Shown here: in pieces, positions 32,832 through 32,867 of the stretch
How positions within the stretch are numbered: position 1 is the first letter of the stretch
Layout of the letters: each line of letters starts with the position of its first letter
From: an uncultured Clostridium sp.
GTDB lineage: Bacteria > Bacillota > Clostridia > Clostridiales > Clostridiaceae
Direction of reading: 5' to 3'
Assembly (NCBI GenBank): GCA_934746015.1
Contig: CAKVEW010000035.1
Coordinates: 1-32,867 of the forward strand
DNA length: 32,867 bases
The notes under the pieces: model-generated
Database searches by the model: none
Told to the model about the DNA's origin: nothing
What the model saw: the letters and a program-made list of their open reading frames with translations, nothing else
Program-made: the position numbers and the translations under genes

Positions 32832-32867
32832 TAACTACACCTCCAGTTCTTTTAATTACTTCTATAA
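32824..32867 (-). CDS. 3' end of an upstream gene, probably the XdhB FAD subunit (partial)
   Basis: In one minus-strand frame the last bases code IEVIKRTGGVVNE and stop at TAG 32826-32824, overlapping the xdhC ATG by eight bases. The other two frames stop at once. Overlapping stop-start junctions and an xdhB-xdhC order are typical of these operons. The fragment is too short to identify by sequence. Confidence 0.4.
   Translation of the reverse strand, partial: IEVIKRTGGVVNE

Noticed and set aside
1..32867. Defence islands, CRISPR arrays, prophage, tRNA or rRNA genes
   Set aside because: I looked for spaced direct repeats, integrase/transposase motifs and tRNA-like cloverleafs and found none that could be supported.

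Overview
The window comes from a low-G+C Gram-positive anaerobe, most likely Clostridium sensu stricto. The evidence is very A+T-rich DNA, strong GGAGG ribosome sites with several TTG starts, AGA-dominated arginine codons, an LPxTG sortase-anchored surface protein, and a selenium-type molybdenum hydroxylase gene set. I cannot assign a species. No rRNA, tRNA, CRISPR array or intact insertion sequence was seen.

Left part (1-19.4 kb), housekeeping and accessory genes: a small minus-strand transcription unit (promoter, Shine-Dalgarno, 28-codon ORF, terminator); a DUF368/PopT undecaprenyl-phosphate translocase; a heterodimeric ABC exporter pair; a YcaQ/AlkX-like DNA glycosylase; a lipoprotein-response regulator-histidine kinase operon; a MATE efflux pump; an ElaA-like acetyltransferase; a small kinase-fold protein with altered catalytic residues; a cytoplasmic type I pullulanase; a sortase-anchored GHL10 glycosidase; and an MprF-type flippase-domain protein. 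The pullulanase and GHL10 genes are divergent, and the roughly 600-bp gap between them is full of nested inverted repeats.

Right part (19.4-32.9 kb), purine/selenium-molybdenum catabolism, all on the minus strand. The upstream operon enters from beyond the right edge: the tail of a probable FAD subunit, then xdhC (2Fe-2S), an 8-oxoguanine deaminase-like amidohydrolase, mocA and ygeY, ending at a terminator. Next come a sigma-54 enhancer-binding regulator and a HAD phosphatase, ending at a terminator. An ADP-ribosylglycohydrolase and a small Asp-rich/Gly-linker/membrane protein follow, ending at an unusual long-stem terminator. The last operon is ssnA-ygfK-xdhD, also ending at a terminator. 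A well-spaced -24/-12 (sigma-54) promoter lies directly in front of ssnA, which links the regulator to this operon.

Working model: the Mo hydroxylases oxidise purines, the two amidohydrolases deaminate them, MocA supplies the cytosine-dinucleotide cofactor, and YgeY is the M20 hydrolase typical of these clusters. The most notable departure is YgfK, about 580 residues instead of about 1000. It appears to lack precisely the GltD-like FAD/NAD(P) module, leaving a PreA-like core of TIM barrel plus two 4Fe-4S clusters.
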